Source: Pseudomonas sp. R-28-1W-6 (GTDB taxonomy: Bacteria; Pseudomonadota; Gammaproteobacteria; Pseudomonadales; Pseudomonadaceae). From it: a DNA stretch of 64,000 bases. The stretch spans positions 682,001-746,000 of the forward strand of contig NZ_WELK01000001.1 in NCBI RefSeq assembly GCF_009799925.1, in the 5' to 3' direction. Below the pieces are notes generated by a model. The model saw only the letters and a program-made list of their open reading frames with translations, had not been told where the DNA came from and did not search any database. A program made the position numbers and the translations under genes. Positions 16,845 to 24,574 of this stretch are shown here, in pieces. Each line of letters starts with the position of its first letter. The first letter of the stretch is position 1.

Positions 16845-16916
16845 GTAGGGTGGATCGCGCCTCATCGATCCACCGCGCGGGGGCATGGTGGATGAAAACT
16901 GCGTCATCCACCCTAC
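16845..16916. repeat. GTAGGGTGGAT inverted repeat inside the importer operon
   Basis: GTAGGGTGGAT at 16845-16855 pairs perfectly with ATCCACCCTAC at 16906-16916; further GGTGGAT and ATCCACC copies lie inside. It sits in the 161-base gap between the binding protein and permease genes and resembles the abundant palindromic intergenic repeats of Pseudomonas. In a transcript it would fold into a large hairpin and could set different levels of binding protein and membrane parts. Confidence 0.75.
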
Positions 16917-16938
16917 GTCTGCCGGGAGAGGGGAGTCG

Positions 16939-17754
16939 TTACTCCGCGGCGGTTTGCAGGTTGGCCGGGTCGAGCTTCCACTTCTCGGCGATGGCCTGCA
17001 GCGTACCGTCGGCCTTCAGCGCGTCGACGGCGGCCTGCACGGCGGCCTTGTCGGCGGCATCCGGACGCAGGTAGGCGCCGAAGATGTCCTTCTCCGGGAA
17101 GCTGTAGAGGGTCTTGAACTGGCCCGGGGTCTGCAGTTCGCGGTAGGCCAGCTCGGTGTCCTGGCTCAGCCCGGCGGCGGCGCGACCGACCAGTACCTGC
17201 TGGGCCACGTCGCTGCCCTTGGGGTAGGTCTGCAGGGTCGCCGGAGTCTTGCCGGCGGCCTTCAGCTGCTCGTTGAGCTTCTCCATGATGGCCACGTACT
17301 GGGTGCCCGACTGCACGGCGACCACCTTGCCGGAGAGCTCGTCCAGGGTGTTCAGTTTGAACTCGCTCTTGCCGCTGCCGAAGACGATGGTGGCGGTGGC
17401 CAGGTAGGGCACGGCATTCAGCTTCTGGGTGCGCTCCGGGGTTACCAGGGTGCCGCTGATCACCGCGTCGCAGCGCTTGGCATCCAGGCCAGGCAGCAGG
17501 CCGGTGAACTCGGTGACGATAAAGCGCGGCTGCACGCCCCAGTGCTTGGCCAGGGCGCGGATCAGGTCGGTGTCGAAGCCACTCGGCTCCTTGGCGCCGG
17601 CCTGCTCAAAGAACTCCATCGGCGGGTAGGTGGGGTCGGAGCAGACTTGGAAGCTGCCCGACGCGACGAAGGACGGCTTGTCGGCGGCCAGCAGGCCGGT
17701 ACTCAGAGTGGTGGCCAGGACGGCGGCGGCCAGTTGCAGCGGACGGTTGATCAT
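16939..17754 (-). CDS. Amino acid ABC transporter substrate-binding protein
   Basis: 271-residue periplasmic binding protein of extracellular family 3. Signal peptide MINRPLQLAAAVLATTLSTGLLA, then FQVCSDPTYPPMEFFEQ and GFDTDLIRALAKHWGV, the family opening, and DAVISGTLVTPERTQ, which holds the usual ligand-contacting residues. Likely ligand from context is arginine, 2-ketoarginine or 4-guanidinobutyrate; the family also binds glutamine, histidine and opines. It is the first transporter gene after guanidinobutyrase (104-base gap), followed by the inverted repeat and the permease. Confidence 0.93.
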   Translation of the reverse strand: MINRPLQLAAAVLATTLSTGLLAADKPSFVASGSFQVCSDPTYPPMEFFEQAGAKEPSGFDTDLIRALAKHWGVQPRFIVTEFTGLLPGLDAKRCDAVISGTLVTPERTQKLNAVPYLATATIVFGSGKSEFKLNTLDELSGKVVAVQSGTQYVAIMEKLNEQLKAAGKTPATLQTYPKGSDVAQQVLVGRAAAGLSQDTELAYRELQTPGQFKTLYSFPEKDIFGAYLRPDAADKAAVQAAVDALKADGTLQAIAEKWKLDPANLQTAAE

Positions 17755-17858
17755 CGGTAACTCCTATTCAGGCTAGGTGCATCGTTTATTGGCAATACGT
17801 GGGGAAAGCCGTTTGTTGTTATGCAGCCTCAGGTACGCCCTGAGTGGCGATGGGGTAC

Positions 17859-18818
17859 TCAGCGATGTTGCACGCCCGGCAGCACGCAGAGCATTTCGTA
17901 AAGCAGGTTGGCGCCCAGCAGCGAGGTGTTGCCGGTGGTGTCGTAGGGTGGCGAGACCTCGACCAGGTCGCAGCCGATGATGTCCAGGCCCTGGCAGCCG
18001 CGCACGATTTCCATGGCCTGGATGGTGGTCAGGCCACCGATTTCCGGGGTGCCGGTGCCGGGCGCCCAGGCCGGGTCGATGCCGTCGATGTCGAAGGACA
18101 GGTACACCGGGCCGCCGCCGACCTTGGCGCGCACCTCCTCCATCAGCGGAGCGAGGGATTTGTGCCAGCACTCTTCGGCCTGGACCACGCGAAAGCCCTG
18201 CTTGCGGCTCCAGTTGAAATCCTCGGCGGTGTAGCCCTGGGCGCGCAGGCCGATCTGCACCACGCGGTCGCAGTCGAGCAGGTCTTCCTCGACTGCGCGG
18301 CGGAAGGTGGTGCCATGGGCGATCTTCTCGCCAAACATATGGTCGTTCACATCGGCGTGGGCGTCGATATGCACCAGGCCGACCTTGCCGTGTTTCTTCT
18401 TGATCGCCCGCAGGATCGGCAGGGTTATGGTGTGGTCGCCGCCCAGGGTTAGCGGCAGGATGCCGTGGTCGAGGATCTTGTCGTAGGACTCCTCGATGAT
18501 GCGCACTGCATCGAGCAGGTTGAAGGTGTTGATCGCCACGTCGCCGATATCGGCGACGTTCAGCGAGTCGAACGGTGCGGCGCCGGTGGCCATGTTGTAC
18601 GGGCGGATCATCACCGACTCGGCGCGGATCTCGCGCGGGCCGAAGCGGGTGCCGGAACGCAGCGAGGTGCCGATGTCCAGCGGCACGCCGATGAAAGCAG
18701 CATCGAGTTTGTTGAGTTCTTCGTCGGTCTGAATATGCGGCAGGCGCAGCATGGTGGCGATGCCGCCGAAACGGGGCATTTCATTGCCGCCCAGGGGTTG
18801 GTGCAGGATCTTGTCCAC
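17859..18818 (-). CDS. gbuA: Guanidinobutyrase (ureohydrolase family)
   Basis: 319-residue manganese ureohydrolase that splits 4-guanidinobutyrate into GABA and urea. All metal-site motifs are present: GGDHTITLP, DAHADVND and SFDIDGIDPAWAPGTGTPE. The opening DKILHQPLGGNEMPRFGGIATMLRLP matches the Pseudomonas GbuA I remember, and the gene lies head to head with a LysR gene as gbuA-gbuR do in P. aeruginosa. The start is GTG, with GAGG eight bases upstream. Agmatinase is the main alternative, but the catabolic context (decarboxylase, aldehyde dehydrogenase, gabDT) favours guanidinobutyrase. Confidence 0.9.
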   Translation of the reverse strand: MDKILHQPLGGNEMPRFGGIATMLRLPHIQTDEELNKLDAAFIGVPLDIGTSLRSGTRFGPREIRAESVMIRPYNMATGAAPFDSLNVADIGDVAINTFNLLDAVRIIEESYDKILDHGILPLTLGGDHTITLPILRAIKKKHGKVGLVHIDAHADVNDHMFGEKIAHGTTFRRAVEEDLLDCDRVVQIGLRAQGYTAEDFNWSRKQGFRVVQAEECWHKSLAPLMEEVRAKVGGGPVYLSFDIDGIDPAWAPGTGTPEIGGLTTIQAMEIVRGCQGLDIIGCDLVEVSPPYDTTGNTSLLGANLLYEMLCVLPGVQHR

Positions 18819-18936
18819 GGGGTGGCCTCAGGGTGTTGTGGTTGTAATAGGGCCGCGGGGATCGAGCCCGGCGGCCAAGGCGTGGGGCTGATTCTTCTGC
18901 CGAATCGCCACGGGAAGAATCGCTGGCGGCAAATAA

Positions 18937-18960
18937 TTAGTTCAGAAATTTCTGAACTAA
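18937..18960. promoter_or_regulatory. 24-base perfect palindrome, candidate GbuR operator
   Basis: TTAGTTCAGAAA followed by its exact complement TTTCTGAACTAA, with no spacer. It lies 36 bases before the LysR start and about 120 bases before gbuA, in the 178-base divergent promoter region. It is AT-rich against a GC-rich background and fits the T-N11-A type of site LysR proteins bind. Confidence 0.75.
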
Positions 18961-18996
18961 TGGCAGCCTGAGCCTGTATGCCATTCGGAAACTGCC

Positions 18997-19890
18997 ATGA
19001 GCCTTGCCCTGCCCGATATCAAGCTGCTGCGCATCTTCGCCACCGTGGTGCGCTGTCAGGGATTCGCCGCCGCCCAACAGGAACTCAACCTGTCGACTTC
19101 GGCGATCAGCACCTATATGAGTCAGCTGGAAAGCCAGCTGGGCCTGAGCCTGTGCCATCGCGGTCGCGGCGGTTTCAGCCTGACCAGCAAGGGCGAACTG
19201 TTCCACCAGGAGGCCTTGCGCCTGCTGGCCGAACTGGAAGGTTTCGAGCGCTACTCGGCGGCACTTAAGGGCGAGCTGCGCGGCACCCTCAATGTCGGCG
19301 TACTGGACTCCACGGTGAGCGATCCGGCGCTGCCGCTGGCCGAGGTGATCGGCGCACACAGCCAGGAACACCCGGCCGTGCACCTGCACCTGGCGGTGAT
19401 GAGCCCGGCCGAGCTGCAGCTGGCGGTGCTGGAAAACCGCCTGGACCTGGCCATCGGCGCCTTCTACACGCGGATGAACGGCCTGGTCTATCAGGCCCTG
19501 TACCGCGAGCAGCACTGGCTGTACTGCAGCGACCGGCATCCGCTGTTCGACCAGCGGCGTATCCCCGCCGAGGTGATCACCCAGCAGCGCATGGTCGGCC
19601 GCGGCTACTGGAGCCAGAGCGAGCTGGCCCGGCATGGCTTCAAGCACAGCGCGGCGACGGTGGAATCGATGGAGGCGCAGCTGATTCTGGTGCTTTCCGG
19701 CGCCTATATCGGCTACCTGCCTGAGCATTACGCGCATCCCTGGGTCGAGCAGGGCCGGCTCAAGGCGCTGCTGCCGACCACCTTCGGCTACCAGGCGCCA
19801 TTCTCGCTGACCCTGCGTCGTGGCCGCTCGCGCGAGCCATTGATCCAGACCTTTCGCGACCTGCTCAAGACCCAGCTTAATCCGGCGTAA
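18997..19890 (+). CDS. gbuR: LysR family regulator of guanidinobutyrate catabolism
   Basis: 297-residue LysR-type activator. The N-terminal winged helix reads LLRIFATVVRCQGFAAAQQELNLSTSAISTYMSQLESQLG and is followed by a linker and the periplasmic-binding-like effector domain (about 90-295). It is transcribed away from guanidinobutyrase across a 178-base region that contains the perfect palindrome at 18937-18960. In P. aeruginosa GbuR activates gbuA in response to 4-guanidinobutyrate; the same arrangement suggests the same role here, perhaps over the whole downstream block. Confidence 0.85.
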   Translation: MSLALPDIKLLRIFATVVRCQGFAAAQQELNLSTSAISTYMSQLESQLGLSLCHRGRGGFSLTSKGELFHQEALRLLAELEGFERYSAALKGELRGTLNVGVLDSTVSDPALPLAEVIGAHSQEHPAVHLHLAVMSPAELQLAVLENRLDLAIGAFYTRMNGLVYQALYREQHWLYCSDRHPLFDQRRIPAEVITQQRMVGRGYWSQSELARHGFKHSAATVESMEAQLILVLSGAYIGYLPEHYAHPWVEQGRLKALLPTTFGYQAPFSLTLRRGRSREPLIQTFRDLLKTQLNPA

Positions 19891-19898
19891 GCGCTAGT

Positions 19899-20909
19899 TC
19901 AGCCAGGCTTCAACCCGTCGCGGTACTGGCTCGGACTCTGCCCGCTCCAGCGCTTGAAGGCGCGGCTGAAGCTGCTGCTGTCGGCGAAACCGAGCAGGTA
20001 GGCGACCTCGCTGATCGAGCAGTCGGCTTCGCCCAGGTGCTGCAGGGCCAGGGCATGGCGGGTTTCGGCGAGCACCTGTTCGTAGCTGCTGCCTTCCTCG
20101 CTGAGGTGGCGCTGCAGGCTGCGCAGGCTCAGGTGCAGGCCGTGGGCCAGCACCTCGGCGGACGGCTCGCCATTCGGCAGGCATTGTTCCAGGGCACGGC
20201 GCAGGCGGCGGCCGACGGTATCCGGCTGCAGGGCTTCGAGGCGTTTGCGCAGCACCGCCTCGTTGTGCGCGGCCAGCTCCGGGTTGCCGTCGTCCAGCGG
20301 GCGGTCGAGGTCGGCACGGGCGAAGCACAGCACGTCCTCGCGCGCGGCGAAATGCACCGGCGCGCGGAACACCTCCAGCCAGGGCTGCGGATCGGCCGGC
20401 GGCGGCCGGCGCAGGTGCACGGCCAGCGGCGCGTAGCTGCGCCCCAGGCGATTGCGGCAGGTGCGCACGTAGATCGCGGCGAACGCATCGATGGCCTCGG
20501 CGGCTGGTGCCGAGCCGCCCGGCGGCAGGCGGAAATGCAGCTCGCAGCGGTCGCCAACATCGCGCAGCTCAAGGCTCAGGGCATCGCTGACCACCTGGTG
20601 GTAGCGCACGATGCGCTCGAAGATCTCGCGCAGGCTGCCGCTGGCCATCACCGCCATGCCGAGGGCATGGAAGGTGGTCGGCGCCACGTGCCGCGAAGTG
20701 TTGAGGCCCAGCGCCGGGTCGCCGCTGGCGGCCACCGCCAGCTGCCACAGGCGGGTGGTGGCCGACAGCGGATAGCGCGCATTGGCGTCGTCCAGCAACT
20801 GCGGGTCGAGGCCGGCCTCGCGGCACAGCGCGGCGCTGTCCAGGCCGAGGCCGTCGAGTTGGCGGCGCAGGGCGCGGGTCCAGCTGGCCAGGGTGGAGGC
20901 TTCAGTCAT
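19899..20909 (-). CDS. AraC family transcriptional regulator (N-terminal AraC-binding domain type)
   Basis: 336-residue regulator with an N-terminal ligand domain (PF12625-like, about 20-205; LCREAGLDPQLLDDANARYPLSATTRLWQLA) and a C-terminal AraC double helix-turn-helix (about 230-330; SLRSLQRHLSEEGSSYEQVL and SISEVAYLLGFADSSSFSRAFKRWSGQSPSQYR). Divergent from the desaturase operon with a 170-base gap, so probably its regulator; relatives respond to fatty acids or amino acids. Start uncertain: ATG at 20909 or 20921, neither with a strong ribosome site. It converges with gbuR, eight bases apart. Confidence 0.87.
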   Translation of the reverse strand: MTEASTLASWTRALRRQLDGLGLDSAALCREAGLDPQLLDDANARYPLSATTRLWQLAVAASGDPALGLNTSRHVAPTTFHALGMAVMASGSLREIFERIVRYHQVVSDALSLELRDVGDRCELHFRLPPGGSAPAAEAIDAFAAIYVRTCRNRLGRSYAPLAVHLRRPPPADPQPWLEVFRAPVHFAAREDVLCFARADLDRPLDDGNPELAAHNEAVLRKRLEALQPDTVGRRLRRALEQCLPNGEPSAEVLAHGLHLSLRSLQRHLSEEGSSYEQVLAETRHALALQHLGEADCSISEVAYLLGFADSSSFSRAFKRWSGQSPSQYRDGLKPG

Positions 20910-21079
20910 GCAGGTTGGCATTCTCGGTCAACAGGTTGGCGTTATGGGTCAGGCGAGGGCGGCGTCAGGCGCGCACAGTAGCCTGGACGATTTGCCACAG
21001 ACGTTTTCCCACAACAGTCCGCATGCCGACCCGCTGCCCCGCATGGCAACGCTCGGCGAACAGAGAAGAGGATGCGTGC

Positions 21080-22150
21080 ATGACCCCGACTCCTGCAAGC
21101 CATGGCCTGCACAATGACCAGCAGCGCTCCGCGCATATCCGCAGCCAGGTGCTGGCCCGTGGCGCAGAACTGCGCCAGCGCTACCCGATCCTGCAGCACC
21201 AGGACGCCCTCGGCGCCGGCATCCTGGCCTTCGCCCTGGCGGGGATGCTCGGCAGTGCCTGGCTCTACCTGGACGGCGCCATCGCCTGGTGGGCGTGCCT
21301 GCTGGCCAACGCCTTCTTCGCCTCGCTGACCCACGAGCTGGAGCATGACCTGATCCACTCCATGTACTTCCGCAAGCAGCGCGTGCCGCACAATTTGATG
21401 ATGGCCCTCGTGTGGCTGGCCCGACCGAGCACGATCAACCCGTGGATCCGCCGCCACCTGCACCTCAACCATCACAAGGTGTCCGGCAGCGAGACCGATA
21501 TCGAGGAACGCGCCATCACCAACGGCGAGCCCTGGGGCCTGGCCCGCCTGCTGATGGTCGGCGACAACCTGATGTCCTCGCTGATCCGCTTCCTGCGCGC
21601 CAAGACCTGGGCGCACAGGAAGATGATCGTCAGCCGCACGCTCAAGGGCTATGCGCCGCTGGGCCTGCTCAACTGGAGCACCTGGTACCTGTTCCTCGGC
21701 TTCCACCTGATCGATCTCGTTGCCAGTGCCGCGGGTGCGCCGATCGCCTGGTCCGCCACCACCCTGAGCCTGATGGACGGCGTGACCATCGCCGTGGTGG
21801 TGCTGGTCGGGCCCAACGTGCTGCGCACCTTCTGCCTGCACTTCATCAGCTCGAACATGCACTACTACGGCGACATCGAAGCGGGCAACGTGATCCAGCA
21901 GACCCAGGTGCTGAATGCCTGGTGGCTGTGGCCGCTGCAGGCCTTCTGCTTCAATTTCGGTAGCACCCACGGCATCCACCATTTCGTGGTCAAGGAGCCC
22001 TTCTATATCCGCCAGCTCACCGCGCCGCTGGCGCACCAACTGATGCGTGAAGCCGGCGTGCGCTTCAACGACTTCGGCACCTTCGCCCGCGCCAACCGCT
22101 GGCAGCCGCTGGCCAAGCCCGCCGCTGCGCCGGGCCGGCAGGCGGCCTGA
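21080..22150 (+). CDS. Membrane fatty acid desaturase-type diiron protein
   Basis: 356-residue integral membrane protein of the fatty acid desaturase / hydroxylase superfamily. Histidine clusters for a di-iron site: HELEHDLIH (about 85-93), HLHLNHH (about 125-131), and HGIHH (about 300-304), with NMHYYGD before it. Several hydrophobic segments separate them. GAGG lies eight bases before the ATG. It heads an operon with a flavodoxin-fold NAD(P)H reductase and rubredoxin, which could pass electrons to the iron centre. Whether it desaturates acyl chains or hydroxylates another lipid or alkane is not decidable from sequence. Confidence 0.88.
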   Translation: MTPTPASHGLHNDQQRSAHIRSQVLARGAELRQRYPILQHQDALGAGILAFALAGMLGSAWLYLDGAIAWWACLLANAFFASLTHELEHDLIHSMYFRKQRVPHNLMMALVWLARPSTINPWIRRHLHLNHHKVSGSETDIEERAITNGEPWGLARLLMVGDNLMSSLIRFLRAKTWAHRKMIVSRTLKGYAPLGLLNWSTWYLFLGFHLIDLVASAAGAPIAWSATTLSLMDGVTIAVVVLVGPNVLRTFCLHFISSNMHYYGDIEAGNVIQQTQVLNAWWLWPLQAFCFNFGSTHGIHHFVVKEPFYIRQLTAPLAHQLMREAGVRFNDFGTFARANRWQPLAKPAAAPGRQAA

Positions 22151-22199
22151 CCCCTCCCTCGGGGGCCGCAATGGCCCCTGCGATCTTCTGGAAGCCTCG

Positions 22200-22925
22200 A
22201 TGAATATCCTGATCGTCCACGCCCATCCCGAGCCGCAGTCCTTCTGCAGCGCGATGAAGAACCTCGCCGTCACTACCCTGCAGCAGGCCGGTCACCGCGT
22301 GCAGGTGTCCGACTTGTACGCGATGAACTGGAACCCGGTGGCCAGCGCCACCGACTTCAGCCGGCGCAGCAACCCGGATTACCTGGTCTACGCCCTGGAA
22401 CAGCGCGAGGCGGTCAAGGCCGGCAGCCTGGCGCCGGATATCGCCGCCGAGCTGGACAAGCTGCTCTGGGCCGATCTGCTGATCCTCAACTTCCCGCTGT
22501 TCTGGTGCTCGGTGCCGGCCATGCTCAAGGGCTGGATCGACCGCGTGCTGGTTTCCGGCGTGTGCTACGGCGGCCTGCGCTTCTACGACCGCGGCGGCCT
22601 GGCCGGCAAGCGCGCGCTGCTCAGCTTCAGCCTCGGCGGCCAGGCGCACATGTTCGCCGATGAGGACGCCGTGCATGGCGACTGGGAACCCATGCTGCGC
22701 CCCCTGCAGCGCGGCACCCTGGCCTACACCGGGTTCGGCGTGCTGCCGCCCTTCGCCGCCTGCCACGTGCCCTATATCGGCCAGCCGGCGCGCGCGGAGA
22801 TCCTCGAACAGTACCGCGACTACCTGCGGCGCCTGGATACGGTCGAGCCACTGACGTTCCCATCGCTGGCCAACTTCGACCGTCAGCTGCAGCCGCTGGC
22901 CGACAAAGCACAGGTGCCGGCATGA
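22200..22925 (+). CDS. NAD(P)H-dependent oxidoreductase, flavodoxin fold (MdaB/NQO1 type)
   Basis: 241-residue flavoprotein. Family features: [23 protein letters not shown] for the FMN/FAD phosphate loop, the [26 protein letters not shown] motif shared by NQO1-like quinone reductases, and [10 protein letters not shown]. In this operon it likely takes electrons from NAD(P)H and passes them to rubredoxin or directly supports the desaturase. Its stop overlaps the rubredoxin start (ATGA), showing coupling. Confidence 0.88.
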   Translation: MNILIVHAHPEPQSFCSAMKNLAVTTLQQAGHRVQVSDLYAMNWNPVASATDFSRRSNPDYLVYALEQREAVKAGSLAPDIAAELDKLLWADLLILNFPLFWCSVPAMLKGWIDRVLVSGVCYGGLRFYDRGGLAGKRALLSFSLGGQAHMFADEDAVHGDWEPMLRPLQRGTLAYTGFGVLPPFAACHVPYIGQPARAEILEQYRDYLRRLDTVEPLTFPSLANFDRQLQPLADKAQVPA

Positions 22926-23086
22926 AGACCTGGATCTGCATCATCTGCGGCCTGATTTACGACGAAGCCAGCGGCTGGCCCGACGACGGCATCCCCGCCG
23001 GCACACCCTGGGCCGAGGTGCCGGACGACTGGTTGTGCCCGGATTGCGGGGTGAGCAAGGCCGACTTCAGCATGCAGGAGCTCTGA
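22922..23086 (+). CDS. Rubredoxin
   Basis: 54-residue iron electron carrier, [20 protein letters not shown] to [11 protein letters not shown]. The two iron knuckles CIICG (residues 6-10) and CPDCG (39-43) bind one Fe. The spacer [16 protein letters not shown] is the standard rubredoxin core. Overlaps the reductase stop codon by four bases. Rubredoxins serve alkane hydroxylases (AlkB) and related di-iron membrane oxygenases, which supports an electron path NAD(P)H to reductase to rubredoxin to desaturase in this operon. Confidence 0.95.
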   Translation: MKTWICIICGLIYDEASGWPDDGIPAGTPWAEVPDDWLCPDCGVSKADFSMQEL

Positions 23087-23143
23087 GCCCGACCACACGC
23101 ATGGACGCCTGCGCGGCGGATGCGTATGATTGCGCCCCGCAAC

Positions 23144-23220
23144 GCACCAGTAGCTCAGCTGGATAGAGTACTGCCCTCCGAAGGCAGGGGTCGTGGGTTC
23201 GAATCCCGCCTGGTGCGCCA
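23144..23220 (+). tRNA. tRNA-Arg (anticodon CCG)
   Basis: 77 bases including the encoded CCA. Acceptor stem GCACCAG/CTGGTGC, D-arm GCTC..GAGT, anticodon stem CTGCC/GGCAG around the loop CTCCGAA (anticodon CCG), T-arm GTGGG TTCGAAT CCCGC. A terminator and an integrase fragment follow, so this gene has served as an integration target. Confidence 0.97.
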
Positions 23221-23265
23221 CATAGCTGTTTCTGCCTGTCTCTAGCAGTCTACGAAACACCCTGG

Positions 23266-23295
23266 AAAGCCCGCCTAGAGCGGGCTTTCTTGTTT
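23266..23295 (+). terminator. Terminator after tRNA-Arg
   Basis: Stem AAAGCCCGC (23266-23274) / GCGGGCTTT (23280-23288), loop CTAGA, followed by the T-rich CTTGTTT. Confidence 0.75.
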
Positions 23296-23387
23296 CTACA
23301 TGTCCCCTCTTATTCCCATATAGCCTTCCCCTTCGTGTACGCCTGCTTGTATGTTGGCTGAAGACTCGAACCAGGGGCATACAAGTC

Positions 23388-23496
23388 ATGAAGCGAAGCG
23401 AGATCAAGCGCCGGCCCCTGGCAGATACCACCCTGTCTGGCCTGGAGCCCTAGGCCGCCATCTATCGAAAGCAGGACGGACAGGGTGCTATATACG
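23388..23496 (+). pseudogene. N-terminal fragment of a phage/island tyrosine integrase
   Basis: Starting at ATG 23388 the frame reads [20 protein letters not shown], then Pro and an in-frame TAG at 23451, and continues AAIYRKQDGQGAIY. This matches the N-terminus of the integrase group (DUF4102 N-terminal domain) that inserts islands at tRNA genes, where LEPEAxxYRExDGxGLY is usual, so a Glu codon has become TAG. The rest is missing: the next unit is the terminator at 23497. The surrounding 23221-23553 gap holds no other gene. Confidence 0.65.
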
Positions 23497-23529
23497 AAAA
23501 AGCCCCTGGTTTGCGCCAGGGGCTTTTTT
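23497..23529. terminator. Bidirectional terminator
   Basis: AAAAAGCCCCTGG (23497-23509), loop TTTGCG, CCAGGGGCTTTTTT (23516-23529). With A and T tracts on both sides it can end the minus-strand DUF4399 transcript as well as anything coming from the tRNA side. Confidence 0.85.
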
Positions 23530-23553
23530 CATGCCCGCACGATCCGCAGCGGG

Positions 23554-23988
23554 TTACTTGACGGTGATGCTGATCTTCTCGGAGATCACCGGCGGGTCGA
23601 GCGGCACGTGGTTCTTGTCGCCCACCAGCAACTGCAGGCTGTGCTGGCCCGGCGGCAGGGTTATTTCGGCCTCGGTCTGGCCCTTGCCGAAATGTCGCAC
23701 CTGTTCGCTGGCCGGCAGCGGCAGGTTCATCGCCGGCGGTTCGGCGTTGTCCACCAGCAGGTGATGGTGGCCGGTGGCGGGCAGGTCGACCCCGGCCGGG
23801 GCGACGCCCATGCCCCTGAGGCCGAACTTGACGGTGAAGGTCTGGCCGACCGTGGCGCCGTCGGCCGGCTCGATGAAGTACACCTCGGCGCCGGCGGGCG
23901 CGGCGGTGCGCGGCAGGTCCGCCGCGGCGGCGAAGGCGCTGCTGCAGAGCAGGGCGGCGAGGCCCAGGGTGCGCAGGGGGAAGGTCAT
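23554..23988 (-). CDS. DUF4399 domain periplasmic protein
   Basis: 144-residue exported protein. Signal peptide MTFPLRTLGLAALLCSSAFAAAA, then the DUF4399 core: VYFIEPADGATVGQTFTVKFGLRGMGVAPAG and the histidine-rich ATGHHHLLVDN. The histidines suggest metal binding, but no function is established. AAGGAG lies eight bases before the ATG. Last of three minus-strand genes (oxygenase, DUF523, this one), followed by a strong terminator. Confidence 0.87.
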   Translation of the reverse strand: MTFPLRTLGLAALLCSSAFAAAADLPRTAAPAGAEVYFIEPADGATVGQTFTVKFGLRGMGVAPAGVDLPATGHHHLLVDNAEPPAMNLPLPASEQVRHFGKGQTEAEITLPPGQHSLQLLVGDKNHVPLDPPVISEKISITVK

Positions 23989-24050
23989 GCGGGTGCTCCT
24001 TTGACGAGTGTCCAGCACTGACCTTAGGCGATGGCACGGGTTCCGCCCGG

Positions 24051-24563
24051 TCAGCCGTCGAGTTGCTCCAGCTGTTGCAGTTCGGCGGCGGCCTCGGCCA
24101 GCTGGTTCTCGTTGAACACCTTGACCCCGGCACGGCGCAGCAGGGCGGCGGTGACGCCTTCGCCGGCGACCAGGGCGCCGCTGAAGCTGCCGTCGTAGGT
24201 CTGCAGGTTGCCGCAGGACGGGCTGCGCGCCTTGAGCACGGCCACCCGCAGGCCGTGCTGGCGGACCAGCTGCAGGGCGATCTCGGCGCCGACGACGAAG
24301 GCCGCGGTGACCTCCTCGCCGGTTTCGGTCAGCACCGGGCGCCGGCCATCCAGCACCTGCTCGCCCTGGCCACCGGGGATTTCCGCCGGCGGGCGCGGGG
24401 TCGGCAGGCCGCCGGCCACCTCGGGGCATAGTGGCACGATGCGGCCCTCGGCCTGCCAGCGCTGCAGCAGGCGGATGGCCGCCCCGTCGAAGGAGTCGTG
24501 GGCGCCGCCGTCGTAGCGCACCTTGTGGCCGAGCAGGCAGCGACTGACCAGGACTTTTTCCAT
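24051..24563 (-). CDS. DUF523 family protein
   Basis: 170-residue cytoplasmic protein of the DUF523 (YbbK) family. Conserved parts: VSRCLLGHKVRYDGGAH at the start, LCPEVAGGLPTPRPPAEI in the middle, and VLKARSPSCGNLQTYDGSFSGALV with two conserved cysteines (C9 and the SPSCG cysteine). No enzymatic role is known to me. GGGAG precedes the ATG. It starts 11 bases after the oxygenase gene and is likely cotranscribed. Confidence 0.9.
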   Translation of the reverse strand: MEKVLVSRCLLGHKVRYDGGAHDSFDGAAIRLLQRWQAEGRIVPLCPEVAGGLPTPRPPAEIPGGQGEQVLDGRRPVLTETGEEVTAAFVVGAEIALQLVRQHGLRVAVLKARSPSCGNLQTYDGSFSGALVAGEGVTAALLRRAGVKVFNENQLAEAAAELQQLEQLDG

Positions 24564-24574
24564 GGGGTCTCCCG

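Noticed and set aside
23144..23553. A complete island or prophage inserted at tRNA-Arg
   Set aside because: Only a short integrase fragment with a stop codon remains, and ordinary core genes follow at once; no phage genes are seen.
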